A DNA stretch of 64,000 bases from Corallium rubrum. Its lineage: Eukaryota > Cnidaria > Anthozoa > Scleralcyonacea > Coralliidae. The notes beneath the pieces were generated by a model. The model was not told the DNA's origin. It was given only the letters and a program-made list of their open reading frames with translations, and searched no databases. Of this stretch, positions 21,396-33,619 are shown piece after piece. A program made the position numbers and the translations under genes. Position 1 is the stretch's first letter, and every line of letters starts with the position of its first letter. The DNA is taken from positions 181,001 through 245,000 of the forward strand of contig CAXIUP010000099.1 of NCBI GenBank assembly GCA_964035015.1. Direction: 5' to 3'.

Positions 21396-22982
21396 GTGGT
21401 GTTTATATGGAGGAGGGCTAGCCTTCTTGGTAGGGCTATCTCTAGTAAGAGGGTTGGAATTTACCTCGTGTTACATCAGCTTTTTTGGCAGGACAAGCCC
21501 TAGTAAGAGGGTTGGAATTTACCTCGTGTTACATGAGTTTTTTTGGCAGGACTAGCCCTAGTAAGAGGGCTGGATTTCACCTCGCGTTGGCTTGTTTACC
21601 AACTTTGTGCACATAGCCCGAAATCATGTTTTCGCAGACACGATTGAATGAATTTATAACGCAACAAAAGAAATAAAATAAATAAAATAAAAAGTTGACC
21701 AAAAATATTAGAAAAAGCAAACTTTACAGTGTATACTGAGCTTCGATTTGCTAACCCTCCTAAGACATCCAGTCCTCTTGAATGCCTTTACATGGGAATT
21801 GATTTCGATCTAGCCCTCTTAGGCGAGATCTCGGGTGACTGTGATGTCACAAAAATCTAAAATGTTTATTATTAAGGTGGCTCCATACAGTTTCTTGAAA
21901 AATGGAAAATACAAGTTTGAGAGTCCAAAACACGTGATTAGACAATTCGGAAAAAGAATAAACAAAATGTTATGCATAGTTAAACATTCTGACAATCAAA
22001 AACTTTTTCCAAATAAATAGAAACAGTTGTTTCTATGGCAACAATGACGTTTCAAATGGCTACCAATTATCCTTCCTTCAAACTAGTTTAATTCGAAAAA
22101 ACTTTGGTGACCCCCTTTTTTTTCTTTAAAACTTTTCTTGAAGTATGAGTAATCAATAGGCCGATTTAAAAAAAACAATTCTGTAGAACGAAATTTTTTA
22201 AAAATTATTAAACACGATTTTTCCGGGGGAAGAATTATTCGTTCTACAGAATTTTTTTAAAATCGGCCTATTGATTACTCATAATTCAAGAAAGGTTTTA
22301 ATGAAAAAATATTCGGGGTCACCAAAGTTTTTTTTGAATTAAATTAGTTTGAAAGGTAATTGGCAGCCATTTTGAACAGTCATTGTTGCCATAGCAACAA
22401 CTGTTGCTATTTATTTGGTAACATTTTTTTATTGTCAGACTTTATACGAGCATTTGTTTTTCCCCCTTTTGTTTGTGTACCTAATTGGCATCCGTGAGGT
22501 ACACAAATATGGCGCCAAAAAACGAATGCTCATATAAAGTGTAGTTTCAACCAAAATCTTTAGATTGTACATCAGATATAATTAGACATCTCTTCTAAAG
22601 CTCGACCAAGCATTGTATGCTCAACTATGTGTACAAAGTGGCTTTTAACGACATTTTAAAATTATGCTGATGTCAGCAATAATATAATTCAAAACTCAGT
22701 AACTCGAGAGGGAATGGTTGTATCAACTTTTTCAGGAAAACTCGTAATAACGATCTACAAAATATATAAAACAACCAACGTTGTAGGTTTGATAATAAAC
22801 ATTTTAGAATTTTGTAATCTCACAGTGTAAACCACCTATAGCGAGATATCGCCTAGGAGGGTTGGCCCTCTAGTCTTGTCCGTGTAAACGCAAACAATTT
22901 TTTACAAGGAATTACGTTGAGATGGTGGATCTCGGCAATGAAGGCTAGCCCTACCAAGAGCGCTGGCCATATAAACACCCAC
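21396..22982. mobile_element. 1.6-kb non-autonomous element with internal tandem repeats
   Basis: Ends GTGTTTATATGG and CCATATAAACAC, plus inner GGGCTAGCCTTC / GAAGGCTAGCCC, form imperfect terminal inverted repeats. Near the left are three direct copies of a 58-bp unit containing CCTAGTAAGAGGGTTGGAAT (about 21431-21598). A 455-bp palindrome (21987-22441) occupies the middle. No gene. Confidence 0.7.
21987..22441. repeat. 455-bp palindrome
   Basis: GACAATCAAAAACTTTTTCC and TTTCTATGGCAACAATGACG on the left are mirrored by CATTGTTGCCATAGCAACAA and TTTTATTGTCAG on the right. The centre is near 22214 (AAAATTATTAAACACGATTT). It is probably a separate foldback element inside 21396-22982. Confidence 0.75.
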
Positions 22983-25900
22983 TTAGAAGCAATTTTACTT
23001 TCAAATCAGAAATTTCATTCAGATGTTGCCACAATTCGCGTTCATTGTGCCTAAGAACTCAGAATTCGTGGGCCTTCCACATGTCAGGTTTATCCGTCTA
23101 CCCATAAGACCTTGCGGTCCTTGAGGTCTCGAGTGCACTGTAGCCTGTAGGAGCAGAGCGATTAAGGTAAGGTTCCCTGTTCTGTTTGCTAAAATATTCC
23201 CCCACTGGTGACCTTTGATACCAGCAAACGTTTGGCATTGTTTGAACGTAGGTAGACAAAATGTAACTTTATTTATGCATGCATCAAGCAATAAATCAGT
23301 CTCCGTTTCAGCAAAGTTTATAATTAAGGTAGTAATTTTCGTCTAACGATGCGTGCCGTTCCTTAAACAGGAAAGTACTAATTCGCATATTTTAATTTTT
23401 ATTGTTAACATAATTTAATACTACTCTTTAGCATATAAACACGTATTAACAAGCATTTGGCTTACCACAGTAGAATATTAGACTAAAATAAGTTTTGCGC
23501 AAACGATACCGAAGCAGGAGGTAATCAGTTCAGCTAGACACGTAACTCGATCAATCACGTTGCTAAACTCGCTTAATAGCTTGTGTAATATATTATATTT
23601 CTAATTGTCCATATGAGTACATAGAATATAGAATACGTGTTTAGAATCAAACTAAAATCGCAAGCAATAAAAGTAAATGATTTTTTAGAAGCCGTGGGTA
23701 CAGTAAACAGTCGAACTGTCGAAGCTCTTGTAAGCGCCCAACTTCGTCCGGATATGGTCGAAAAAGGGTTGCAACTAGAGCTAGCCGCTTTAATATACAA
23801 GAACTTTAATATACAATTGTGAGAGCTGGTTGCTTCAGTACTAGAGAACAGCTTCGACTGTAGTACACAAATATCTCCACAATTTTGTGAATATGGGGAT
23901 TAATTGAAGTATAAATATTATTGCATGCATGGTCAATAATTCTCTATTTTATTAATTTTAGTTTTCTCTACAACTTGTGAAAGACTCGTGCAGCAACATA
24001 ACATGAAGGTATTAAGTTTATAAAGAACAAATTAAAGAAAGTATACATTTAATTTACATTTAATTTGGCAAGGGAGTACGTACGTATACGGTTGAGTTTG
24101 GGAAATCAATTTTAAGATAACACTGCAGTATATCAATCAGGCTTTAATCAAGACTGACTTTGTGAATCGGGGTGTACAAAGAAATGAAATTAGGATTAGA
24201 AAATGGCATATAGACGCAGTTTACATCACAATTGCGGCAACTATTGAAAAACACATGTGATGTCTAGTCGATAATTTAGCAGTTATTAAACGAATTTGTC
24301 TCGCATTTGTTTTCTAATTAAAACAACAATTGTTTCATCATTGCCAAGTTGGCCAACCATGCATTAAACAATGCTGCCTCATGAAGCCCTTTTATATACA
24401 TGTATATTATTAGCTTGTGTATGAGCTATTGGTGTTGAGATTAAAGCAAGCCATTATGACTTGTAACTTATAGTACACTTATAAACAAAAAGGACAATCA
24501 TGTCATGACCCCCAAAACAAACTGTTGCAAATTTATATATTATACTTCTTAAATCACATCAAAATCGTGTATCAAACTTTAGAAATAGCTACAACTATAA
24601 TATAACATATCAAAACATAACTTGACAACGATATTTCTAACTCTACAAGTTCTCAGTAATATATTGTACACTGCATATGCGAATTGACTTGCAGCAAGTC
24701 AACACGAATATATACACGAGGAACTTTGATCTGACATCACATTAGAATTGTCGAGAAGATATATTTGTGCATTGCATAGTAATTTTGTATTGTAATACAT
24801 CAATATAGTATTTTTACTAAAAATCTCAGTCAATGCGTAAAGCATCTAGATCTATTTATACCAGACTAGTATAGTCAAACCAAACTTTAGCAACATTCTA
24901 ATCGTGGTCTCGTCATGCACAGCATGACATCAGTTCTGCCTCGAAGCGTCAGATGTTCTTGTACTGAACTAGATTGATCATATTTAGGTTACACCATTAA
25001 TATATGATTATGTAGTTAAAAGGCAATGCTATTGACGATTGGCATTGCAAAGCTAAAAGTACTGCATGACCATCGGTATATTGGCGCAATTATTGTGCCA
25101 GTTCTAAGTAAACATATATTACAGGTATGGCGAGCGGCATGGCCTATAGCTTTTAGTAACCAATTCCACAAGAAAAAATCACTGAAAACACGTAATATTT
25201 ACTGATTATCGTAGCTAAAAATGAATGCCATCGACTATTGGCATTGCCTCTATAAAGAGTGCTGACTATATCCATCACATTTGTCGAGTTGTATATATCG
25301 TTTGGCGAGTCATGGCTGATCGATGAGCATAAAAAGCTCAGTTATCAACCAGTTCGAGTTGAATTCTACAAGAAAATATCTCGGCTCAGAACACGCAATA
25401 TTTAGATCTATAAAACAGCTCAGTCAATCGTTGGGTTCACGACAAACAAACTTGCAAATTACAAACCACGTAAAAGTATTATACAGAGTTCCTAAAACGA
25501 TTTCTCGAACGCAGTGAATTACACTCAGAGCTCGGGAATTAAGCCTCAATTTATTACACTTTTTAGCGAAAAAAAGACACATTCAGTTCTTTTAATAATG
25601 AAGAATTAAAGTATATATGTACAATAGCAATACCTTGATGAATTAGCTAGCATTCGAATGGAAATTTTATGATGAGCATTGTGTGTAAAACATGTCATAA
25701 CACATCCTTGCACGATATCAGAGAAAATAGAGAATTGTGTATATTGTACATATATAGGACAGTACCTGGCTATATATCGTGGCTTAGGTCAACTGTAGTA
25801 ACATAATAACAGTTCAAAATGCTTTGTGCCATAACTTTCCATCCTCAATAACTGATCTCGCGGTGGCGTTGGTTTGATGGCTTGTATAAACACCAACTTT

Positions 25901-26584
25901 CGTTGCAGTCTTTCACTTTGATTTAGTCTCTTGAGTCTTGACAGACTTTTTTTCTTGTCGGTGTTCACGGCACTTCTCCAGATTTATGAATAGTTTAACC
26001 AGCTATCGGTCTATCCAAACTCTATTTATGCCAAAGAAATAGATCCCAGAGAACATACGAAGAATATATATTTCAACAGATGTTTTCCCAAGAAAGTTGA
26101 AGTTGTTTGACCCCAAAGAGCTTCATCCCCGAGTGTTCAGTTTCCGTTTCTCTAAAACCAGCCAATCAGACGACGTCATTGATCAGGCAAGGCTAGGCTT
26201 GTTGGAATAGATCCTTCAATATCGTTAATACTAATGAATTAAAAAGAAAAACGATACGCTTGAAAAGAGCATTATAATTTAAGCTTCGAATAATATAAGT
26301 TTGACGTGCCGAATTTAATGGTTTCAAACGTCGCACTTCCGCAGACGTTTTCAGACGCAAATTCACTTCATAAATTACGACAAAAATCTCTGCTTTCAAT
26401 TCCCTGTTCCTTCTCTATCCCTTTACAAATTTCGTTGGGATGCGACATTCGACGTGTGAAATATAGCAGTCGCATTTCTGTCTCATGTCGCATCAGACGC
26501 ATCTCAATTCGCAATCGGATTCATATTCGACACGACAGAAGTTGAACATGAATAATTCATATTGGACACGACGTTTATAACCCT
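22983..26584. other. No convincing gene
   Basis: Apart from the possible exon at 23637-23822, this 3.6-kb A+T-rich stretch holds only short scattered frames. I see no transposon ends, tandem arrays or RNA genes. It could be intron, intergenic DNA or decayed repeat. Confidence 0.5.
23637..23822 (+). CDS. Possible small hypothetical exon
   Basis: A 61-codon frame reads MFRIKLKSQAIKVNDFLEAV.., then RTVEALVSAQLRPDMVEKGL.., and stops at 23822. The mixed amphipathic composition looks more protein-like than other frames nearby. No family is recognised and flanking splice sites are not decisive. It may be chance. Confidence 0.25.
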   Translation: MFRIKLKSQAIKVNDFLEAVGTVNSRTVEALVSAQLRPDMVEKGLQLELAALIYKNFNIQL

Positions 26585-26970
26585 CCGACTTGAGTCTTCT
26601 AAGCACGCACGTAGACGCACCTTTAGCATTTTACTCTGGCTAACACCAGACGATTTTACTCGCCAAGGGAAGATCCCTGGTTGTTAAGAGGTTAAAAACC
26701 TATCTCAATGCTTTATGCTTACCCCTTTGACTTCTAAGCGCGCATGCAGACAAACCTTTAGTATTTTACTCTGGCTAACACCAGACGATTTCACTCGCCA
26801 ATGGAAGACCGTTAGTAGTCAAGGGGTTAAAAACCTATCTCAATGCTTTATGCTTACCCCTTTGACTTCTAATCGCACGTATAGACGCACCACTAGTATT
26901 TTACTCTGGTTAACGCCAGACGATTTCACTCGTCAAAGGAAGACCATTGGTAGTCAACGGGTTAAAAACG
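26585..26970. repeat. Three tandem 135-bp repeats
   Basis: TTACTCTGGCTAACACCAGA occurs at 26631 and 26766, with a variant at 26901, giving a 135-bp period. Each unit also holds CTTCTAA-GC-rich, CAATGCTTTATGCTTACC and GGGTTAAAAACC segments. Related inverse fragments with TGGTGTTAG occur at 6672-6705 and 17560-17600, so it is a dispersed as well as a tandem repeat. Confidence 0.8.
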
Positions 26971-28392
26971 GGCCTAATTTTCCACCAGCTTCAATTTCTG
27001 GACCTATTTTATAGTCGCGGTTTATTCAGAATAAAACCCGCTTTATTCTGTGGAATTAAATTCGTTTAAAACGTTGTATTCGTCATGATCAGACGGATAC
27101 TGGATACAACGTCTGAAATGTTTGTTTCCAGTTTAGCCGACGCAGTAACGAATTTTTGCATAAATTTCTACTTTCTAGTGCCGTGTTAAATAATTTGTTG
27201 TAGTTGCAGTCTTCTCGTTTCGGAAAAATTCTCGCTCGTTTACACAACCATTGAATTTGTCTGAATTAAAATCGTCGCGTTAAACGAAGTCGCATTGGCG
27301 TCGACAAAGTTAATATGAACTAAATTCGTCTGAATTAAATGTGATGATTGTGCGACATCAGCGCGTCAACTTCCAATCCCTTGTCCCTGATGTATTTACT
27401 CTATACTCGTCTGTATACTGAAATGTTATGACTAGAGTACACAGTTGAACGAGTGAGAGCGACTATATATAGGCCATTAAAACGCGAGGAAATAAGTCGC
27501 CACACATTCGTGTAGGCCCGTATAAATGGTCAATTTGTTCGGCACTTCGGGACCAAGGTAAGTCGCGACTAAAATAAGAACAGGGTTATTTCTCTGTCAG
27601 ACAACTGTATTTTGCATCTCTCTTAATCGACCGCAACCACTTTTGGGGATTTCATTTTGGCGTTTCTTTTATTACAAATGTTTTTCTTCTCTTGTAAACG
27701 ACCACCCCGGAGATCGATGACAGACTTATGACAGACCAGACGGCAATAATATTGGCTTTATTATTATTTTGTAGAGTTATTAATTTGATATCCGGTAGTT
27801 CACAGTCACGCGCTCTTCATGAAGCAATCTTTTTTTCTTGGAACGTGTCTATAAACGGTGAAAACATCATATCCAAGTTTTACAATGTTTGCTTGTAGCA
27901 AGCATATAGTCAAGCGTAAGTCCTACTGTACCCATAATTAAATGTATTTACATATGTTGCCATAATGTTGGCTCAAAATCGTAGCAAGTGATTTACCGGG
28001 CGGAAACCGTAATCACAAAATGAATATAAGTTTATATGTGTTGTTTTGGTTAAAAGTGTGGTATCTCTATACTATATCACTTCCTATAATCATATGAAAC
28101 AGAATTACTGAATTACACGAGCCACAACAAAGATTGTTTGGGCCACAGTGACACCGAAATGGTAATTACGGAAAGTCAAATGCAATTTTGCCAAAAGCGC
28201 TAAAGAGGGGGGAGGGGAGGAGAGAGAGGAAGCACTTTAAAAATTTCTAAATTTTACGGTGATCCTGCCTTACCGTGATACAATGCGTGTTTTTATAAAT
28301 TTCCATGTCATCTTTATCTAACACTTTCCTGACAACTCCTATATGATTTTTCACAGACGTAACTACGTAAACACTAGTAAATAATAATACTA
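26971..28392. other. No gene recognised
   Basis: A+T-rich DNA with scattered short frames and a purine-rich patch near 28205-28232 (GGGGGGAGGGGAGGAGAGAG). I see no transposon ends. A regulatory or untranslated region cannot be excluded. Confidence 0.45.
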
Positions 28393-29088
28393 TTTATTAT
28401 ATGCATGACAAAATTACTGCAATCTGATTGGCTAAGAGGAGTACAATTATATCGTCAGTTGCACTCTCCGGAGTGCAAATTAATGTTACCATGGTAACAG
28501 TGGTAAAAAATAAAATTCAAAATGGCGGCGTATTTTCAAATTGAAAGATTTTGACTTTTCCAACGACTTGTGGAACACTTTCAACTGAAACTTTCATGTA
28601 AATATTTGAAGATCAATACAGGTAACATCTGCTCACCATAAGTGAAACTGTTTGTTGTCCAGTTGTAACGAAACAGGATGTTTTCAAACGCGCGAATTAC
28701 TACGAAGCGTACGACAAGGATTGACACTTCAGGTAATTGTAAATTGGTTTTGAAGTTTGTGATTACTTATAGTTAGTTGCCAGAAAGAAAAATTAATTCA
28801 CTGCTTTGAATAACGTTTTAAGCTTGTCTGTGGTTGTATGGCCAATAAACATTCAAATTAAGACAAATTTTTTTGACTGTAATTAAGATAGATATCGTAA
28901 TTTTGTCATGCATATAATAAACAAGTAATCATATGATTTTGCTCATGCAATTAATGATTTTACACTACTCGTGATATTTGAAAATTGAGCCAAATTGCAC
29001 TCGCCTACGGCTCGTGCAATTTTGGATCAATTTTCAAATATCACTCGTAGTGTAAAATCATTAATTGCACTCGCTATCACATGATTAC
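28393..29088 (+). mobile_element. Palindrome-ended element with perfect 25-bp repeats (P4)
   Basis: 28393-28417 (TTTATTATATGCATGACAAA..) and 28897-28921 are perfect inverses over 25 bp. ATTGG is at 28437-28441. A short hairpin TTGCACTCTCCGGAGTGCAA follows on the left side. Two bases beyond the right repeat lies a 165-bp palindrome (28924-29088) whose centre reads TTGCACTCGCCTACGGCTCG, sharing TTGCACTC with the left hairpin. The ~480-bp body includes AAAATGGCGGCG but no long frame. Confidence 0.8.
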
Positions 29089-29537
29089 CTATACAAATAT
29101 CATATTAATAAGTTTCGAGAAAAACAAAATACAGTGATTGCTCATGGTAATTTGCTTTTCAGACTGCAGCGAGCTGTCCCCAAATTTTGTTGCCTGACTT
29201 GAGGCAATCGTCTGACTTAAATTTTTTCAAAACATCCCTAAAGAAACTATGTTAAATTTTTCGGATTAGTCTTTCAAATTACCACTAATCGTTTTAGATT
29301 GTGAAGGAATGTGCTCATATAGCATATTCAGATATTACCTGTCAATCATGTAGAAGTATTACGTATAAAGAAACAGACACTGAGTGATGCCATGGAGGGT
29401 AGGTTAAGATATACGTGAGAAACCTGTGATTGTGATATTGCATGTGATTGTGAATAAAACCATAATAAACCCAAACGTGACTGTGTTGACCTAACCGCCT
29501 CGAACGGCATTCCCAACAATATATTTCGCTTAAAAAT

Positions 29538-29774
29538 TATAGTAAATTTGCCCCTTACTATTAGGGATTTATCCAAAGGCATGCGAAGTCTCTAAGATTT
29601 GAAGAATATATTTAATCACTGTGGTCACAATCACACCTGCTCACCGTCTCACTATCACTCCCGACTCTATATAATAAAGGCTCATGTTACAGAAAATGAC
29701 ATGCACCTAAGACTCTGTACTTAATCACTATTTTTACTCCTTAAGTGGTGACGTATTACCATTAGTTTCCGACA
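29538..29774 (-). repeat. 3' LTR of the BEL/Pao element
   Basis: Nearly identical to 35242-35478, with only a few substitutions visible (for example ATTACC versus ATTGCC near the end). It contains a TATATAG stretch that could be the LTR promoter on the minus strand. Confidence 0.9.
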
Positions 29775-29892
29775 CGCTCCCCCCATATGTTTGCCTAAAT
29801 GGCAACATATGTACAATAAAGTCTCTTTATAGCTGTACTAAACGTTCCCCACGTATGCGTAACAAGAACAAAATTAAACAAATCGAGTTATA

Positions 29893-30470
29893 TTAAAGAG
29901 TTCCTTTCTGATTGACAACCGTTAAAAATGTTATTGTATTTGTTCTGATTGTCACTCGCTGTTTTCCACTTCTTGGGAGGATTTCTTGAGCTTCTGGGTT
30001 AAGTTTCGCTGTTCCCTTTTCTTCAATATCGCACTGGAGTTCAAGTGGAAATAAGTGTTGCGCAGGTCTTTCCAAGTGTCCATTGGCGGTCTTCAGTTCC
30101 ACGGCGCGAACGATTCCATCCTTGCCTGGATAGATTTGTTCCACAATGGCTAGGGACCAAGTACCTCGATTTTTGTTGTCCGTTTTCACGATAACCATGT
30201 CTCCTCTCTTTGGTTGGAACCTACTCGTTTCGTGCAGCATGTTGTGCCTCTCTCTCAGCGCTGTGAGGTATTCTCTCTTCCATCTGTTCCATAAACTGTT
30301 CTTGCAATTTATAAGGTGCTTTGCTCGCCTTCGAAGATCATTATTTTCGATTCTCCACGACTCTTCCTCTGGTATCTGGTTTGAACGCTGCAATAAGAAC
30401 GCGGCGGGAGTTAGCGTAGGTGTAACTGGACAACATCCTCCATGTAGCATAGCGGTCGTCGGTTGATCTG
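29893..30470 (-). pseudogene. BEL/Pao integrase C terminus (DUF5641)
   Basis: The minus frame reads RRRAKHLINCKNSLWNRW, then FQPKRGDMVIVK.., then GTWSLAIVEQIYPGKDGIVR. This is the DUF5641 pattern that closes the Pao integrase. It ends 118 bp before the 3' LTR. A frame change separates it from the integrase core. Confidence 0.75.
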
Positions 30471-30479
30471 TGTTTCCAC

Positions 30480-31501
30480 ATCAAGCATCACCTCTTCCAG
30501 TTGGGCAAACGTCAGTGTAGCTCCCCCAATTACTTTCTAGAAAGCGGATTTCACGACTCCAATCAGCCGTTCAAATTGTCCACCCCACCATGGGGCGCGG
30601 CTCAAGATGAATTTCCAGGCGATCTCGTGCTGCTCTAGCAACCCTTGGGCTCTTCCATCCTTTTGGATTTGTTTTAACCACTTGGCCGCCTAGACAAACG
30701 AGGCACCGTTGTCAGAATAGATAACTCTGGTTCGTCCTCTTCTGGCGATCAGGCGTTTGAAGCATTTCAAGAAGGCTGTCGTCTCCATATTTGGAAATAC
30801 TTCCAAGTGCACAGCTCTCAACAAACTGCAGGAGAAGAAGATAAGGAGAAGATAAGGAGGTACGCCTTTCCTTCGCTAGCTTTGGTTTTCTTGTAGCGTA
30901 TTGGACCTGCGAAATCGGTCCCAATGACCTCAAAAGCTGTTCTCCCTTTGGTACGGTTGGTGGGCAGTTGTACGGGAGGTGGTTTGGTGATCGGGTGAGC
31001 TCTGAAACGCTTGCATCCCTCACATTCCGATAGGATAGACTTCACCATTTGTCTAAGGGTTGGGATCCAGTAGTTTTCACGCACCGCTGCCATTGTCAAG
31101 GACACTCCCCCGTGTAAGGTTTCGGCGTGGATTCGCTGCACGAGCTTTCTGGAGAAAAGGCTCTTGGCTGGTAGGTAGACAGGGTGTTCACCTTGTATCC
31201 TTCCTTGGCATTTAAGTATATCTTCCGTGTTGGGCACGAGGTTGAGGCTCTGGCGGGTTTGTGTAAAGTGATGTTTCTGCGAGTCTTGCTGTTGGACTCT
31301 CTTTATCCACCAGTTCCGTGCTTCGTTCAGGTCTTCGCTCGTGAGTGGGCCTTTGCGTTTTGTGTTCGTTGTGAACCGACGAATCCAAGCTTGTATGCGT
31401 AACGTTTTGCGCAAATTGTGACGTTTGAGCAGATCGTCAAATTTGTCTTCGTTGGATTCCTCTAACTGCTGCTGTGCTAAGTTGAACTGCTCTTTTACCA
31501 C
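30480..31501 (-). pseudogene. BEL/Pao integrase
   Basis: The N-terminal zinc-binding pattern is visible (HAETLHGG..., CEGCKRF). The catalytic core begins EVIGTDFAGP, and further on in another frame come IYSDNGASF and PWWGGQFERLIG, which hold the second Asp and the Glu. At least one frameshift (near 30860) and in-frame stops break it. The role would be inserting the cDNA into the genome. Confidence 0.8.
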
Positions 31502-31516
31502 CTTTGCTTCAGCTTC

Positions 31517-32485
31517 TCAGGCTTGTGATTTCCCAATTACTGAGCATTTCGGCCACTTTTGGGGGTCCTGGAGCCATTTTGGTCCGTTCCACCATTGATC
31601 TGAATTTGCCACTTCGCCCCCTCGACTTGCAAGATCTGCTGGATTATCTTTCGTTGGCACATGTCTCCATAAGATTTCGGAATGACTGCATATCTTCTTC
31701 ACTCGGTTTGCGACAAACTGTTTGTACTGTCCCTTCCCAAGAATCCAGTGAAGAGCTACAGTGCTATCCAGCCATCTATAGATTGTTGGTTTGGGTAGAT
31801 CTTTGAAGGCGTTGCTTGCGTTCATGACAAGGTTCGCTGCCATATGGGCACTGACGAGCTCTAACCTGGGCACGGTTAGTCATCTTTTGGCTAGCCTGGA
31901 TTTTGCCGTCACCAGGGTCTGGGTCACTCTTCCTTGCTGTCGTATGATAGAGTAGACGGCGGTGCCAACACTGAGGGTAGAAGCGTCGCCAAATGCATGT
32001 AGTTCTTGACTCTCGACTGGTTGTTGGTAAGATGTTAACGGTCCCCACCTTTTCCAGCGTAGTTGGAGGCTTTGCGGGATTGGTGCATCCCATGGTACTT
32101 TAGACTCGCACACATCTCTGTAGATTAGCTTGCCTTGCAGTGAGGTGGGAGATACTAATCCTAGTGGGTCATAAATCTTCGCCAGTTTCCTTAGGACTTC
32201 ACGTTTTGTCGATGTGGAACTTATGGTTGGGAACTGTACCGCTAGGGTGTCTTCTGACTTGTCCCATTTAAGGCCCAACAGCTTCGATTCGCTTGGATGG
32301 ACAAATAGGTGTTGTTTAGCGTAGGACTGGTCGTCGCTGGGTTCAGGATTGGGTATATCTTCTAGCTCGGGATGATTCGAGTGCCACTTGTGCAACTCAA
32401 ATTTTGCATCACTCATCACCTCTACCGCGATAGATTTGCGACGCTGGGCTTCTTCGACATTTTGGCCACCCGTCAGAAAGGTCAT
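31517..32485 (-). pseudogene. BEL/Pao RT thumb and RNase H
   Basis: The minus frame after the RT active site reads VEEAQRRKSIAVEVMSDA, then LRKLAKIYDPLGLVSPTSLQ, typical of Pao (peptidase A17 family label). It continues HAFGDASTLSVGTAVYSII, an RNase H-like start. After a frame change near 31875, IYRWLDSTVALHWIL and DNPADLASRG complete it. Confidence 0.8.
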
Positions 32486-33605
32486 CTACGTAAAGGTTTC
32501 TTCGTATTCTCTCGGCTTCTTCAGGATATTTCTTTGCCCAGGCGTCCAGATGACACTCGAGGACTCCTCCTAAAAGGGAAGGAGAAGGGGCGAGATCAAA
32601 CAGTACTCGCGCAAAGCGGTAGGTGTCGATCTTGGTGTTGTCGTCTGGTTGCCAGTGGAAGCGAAGCGCGTCCCTTTCGCTTTCACGGATCCGAATTTGA
32701 AGGAACGCCTTCTTTATATCACCAGATACTACGACTGGGTAGGCTCTTTGCTGAATTAGTACGTCCCATAACTTGTTTTGTAGGGCCGGACCAGCATATG
32801 GACAATCGTTGAGCGACGGTGCGTTAGGGGTCTCTCTAGCGGAGGCGTCATATACAATCCTCGTCTTTGTCGTTTCAGCGGACTAGCGGATTACGCTCTT
32901 GTGTATGAAGATCCTTACGGGGAAGATCCTCTTGGGTATGAAGATCCTCTTGGGTATGAAGATCTTTACGGGGAACCTAATAAATCTTATTGTATTGTAT
33001 TGTATTGTGTGGGATGTAGAACTCTCGTGGTTGCGAGACAGGTGGTGCTCGTTCTATGATCCCTTCTTGTAACTGTTGCTGTATGATTGCATCATACTGT
33101 ATTCTTCTGTCAAGCCATCTCGTTGCAGCTTTTTTCTCAGGCTCTGAAGACGCTTGAGGCTACCTTGCTCGTTTGTGGGTAGAACTGCATGGTTCGGTTT
33201 CCAAGGAAAATTAGTTTCATACCAGCCTTCTGGGTCGCGCGTCAACTGTTCTTTGAATTCGTCGAAGACGGTTGACCGATCATGCTCCGGTTTGTCTTCT
33301 AATCCGAGGACGTCTAGTCTGCACAATCGTCCGTAGTCGCTCTGGCTTGTTTGTGTGAGAAGTACGGTATTGTTGTCGAATTCTTTGCCTGGTGACATCA
33401 GAAACCATCCAAACTTGGTGAGCTCTGCAACGGGTGCGTTCGGTTTTCCAATTATTGGCGTCGTTTCTGTCTTTATCCGGGCGTATTCTCCATTTCCAAA
33501 GACCATGTGGATTGGTAGAGACGCTTTGGTGTCGTTGTCATAAACAGATACGCCTTTCAGATGGTGGTGATTCTCTATGAGTTCGCTGTATCTTGGGTTT
33601 TCCAT
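32372..33605 (-). pseudogene. BEL/Pao protease end and reverse transcriptase, broken
   Basis: From 33605 the frame reads MENPRYSELIENHHHLKG.., APVAELTKFGWFLMSPG and GWYETNFPWKPNHAVLP, typical of the Pao segment before RT. The catalytic YVDD is encoded at 32481-32492, with a frame break directly after it. An insertion at about 32885-33010 splits the RT fingers. All frames after 33054 are broken. Confidence 0.75.
32885..33010. repeat. Short insertion with 21-bp repeats in the RT
   Basis: GGTATGAAGATCCTCTTG-type units repeat in tandem and are followed by TTATTGTATTGTATTGTATT. It interrupts the retrotransposon reading frame. The pentamer tail suggests the end of a small non-LTR element, or slippage. 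Confidence 0.5.
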
Positions 33606-33619
33606 TGCCAGGAGTTCTG

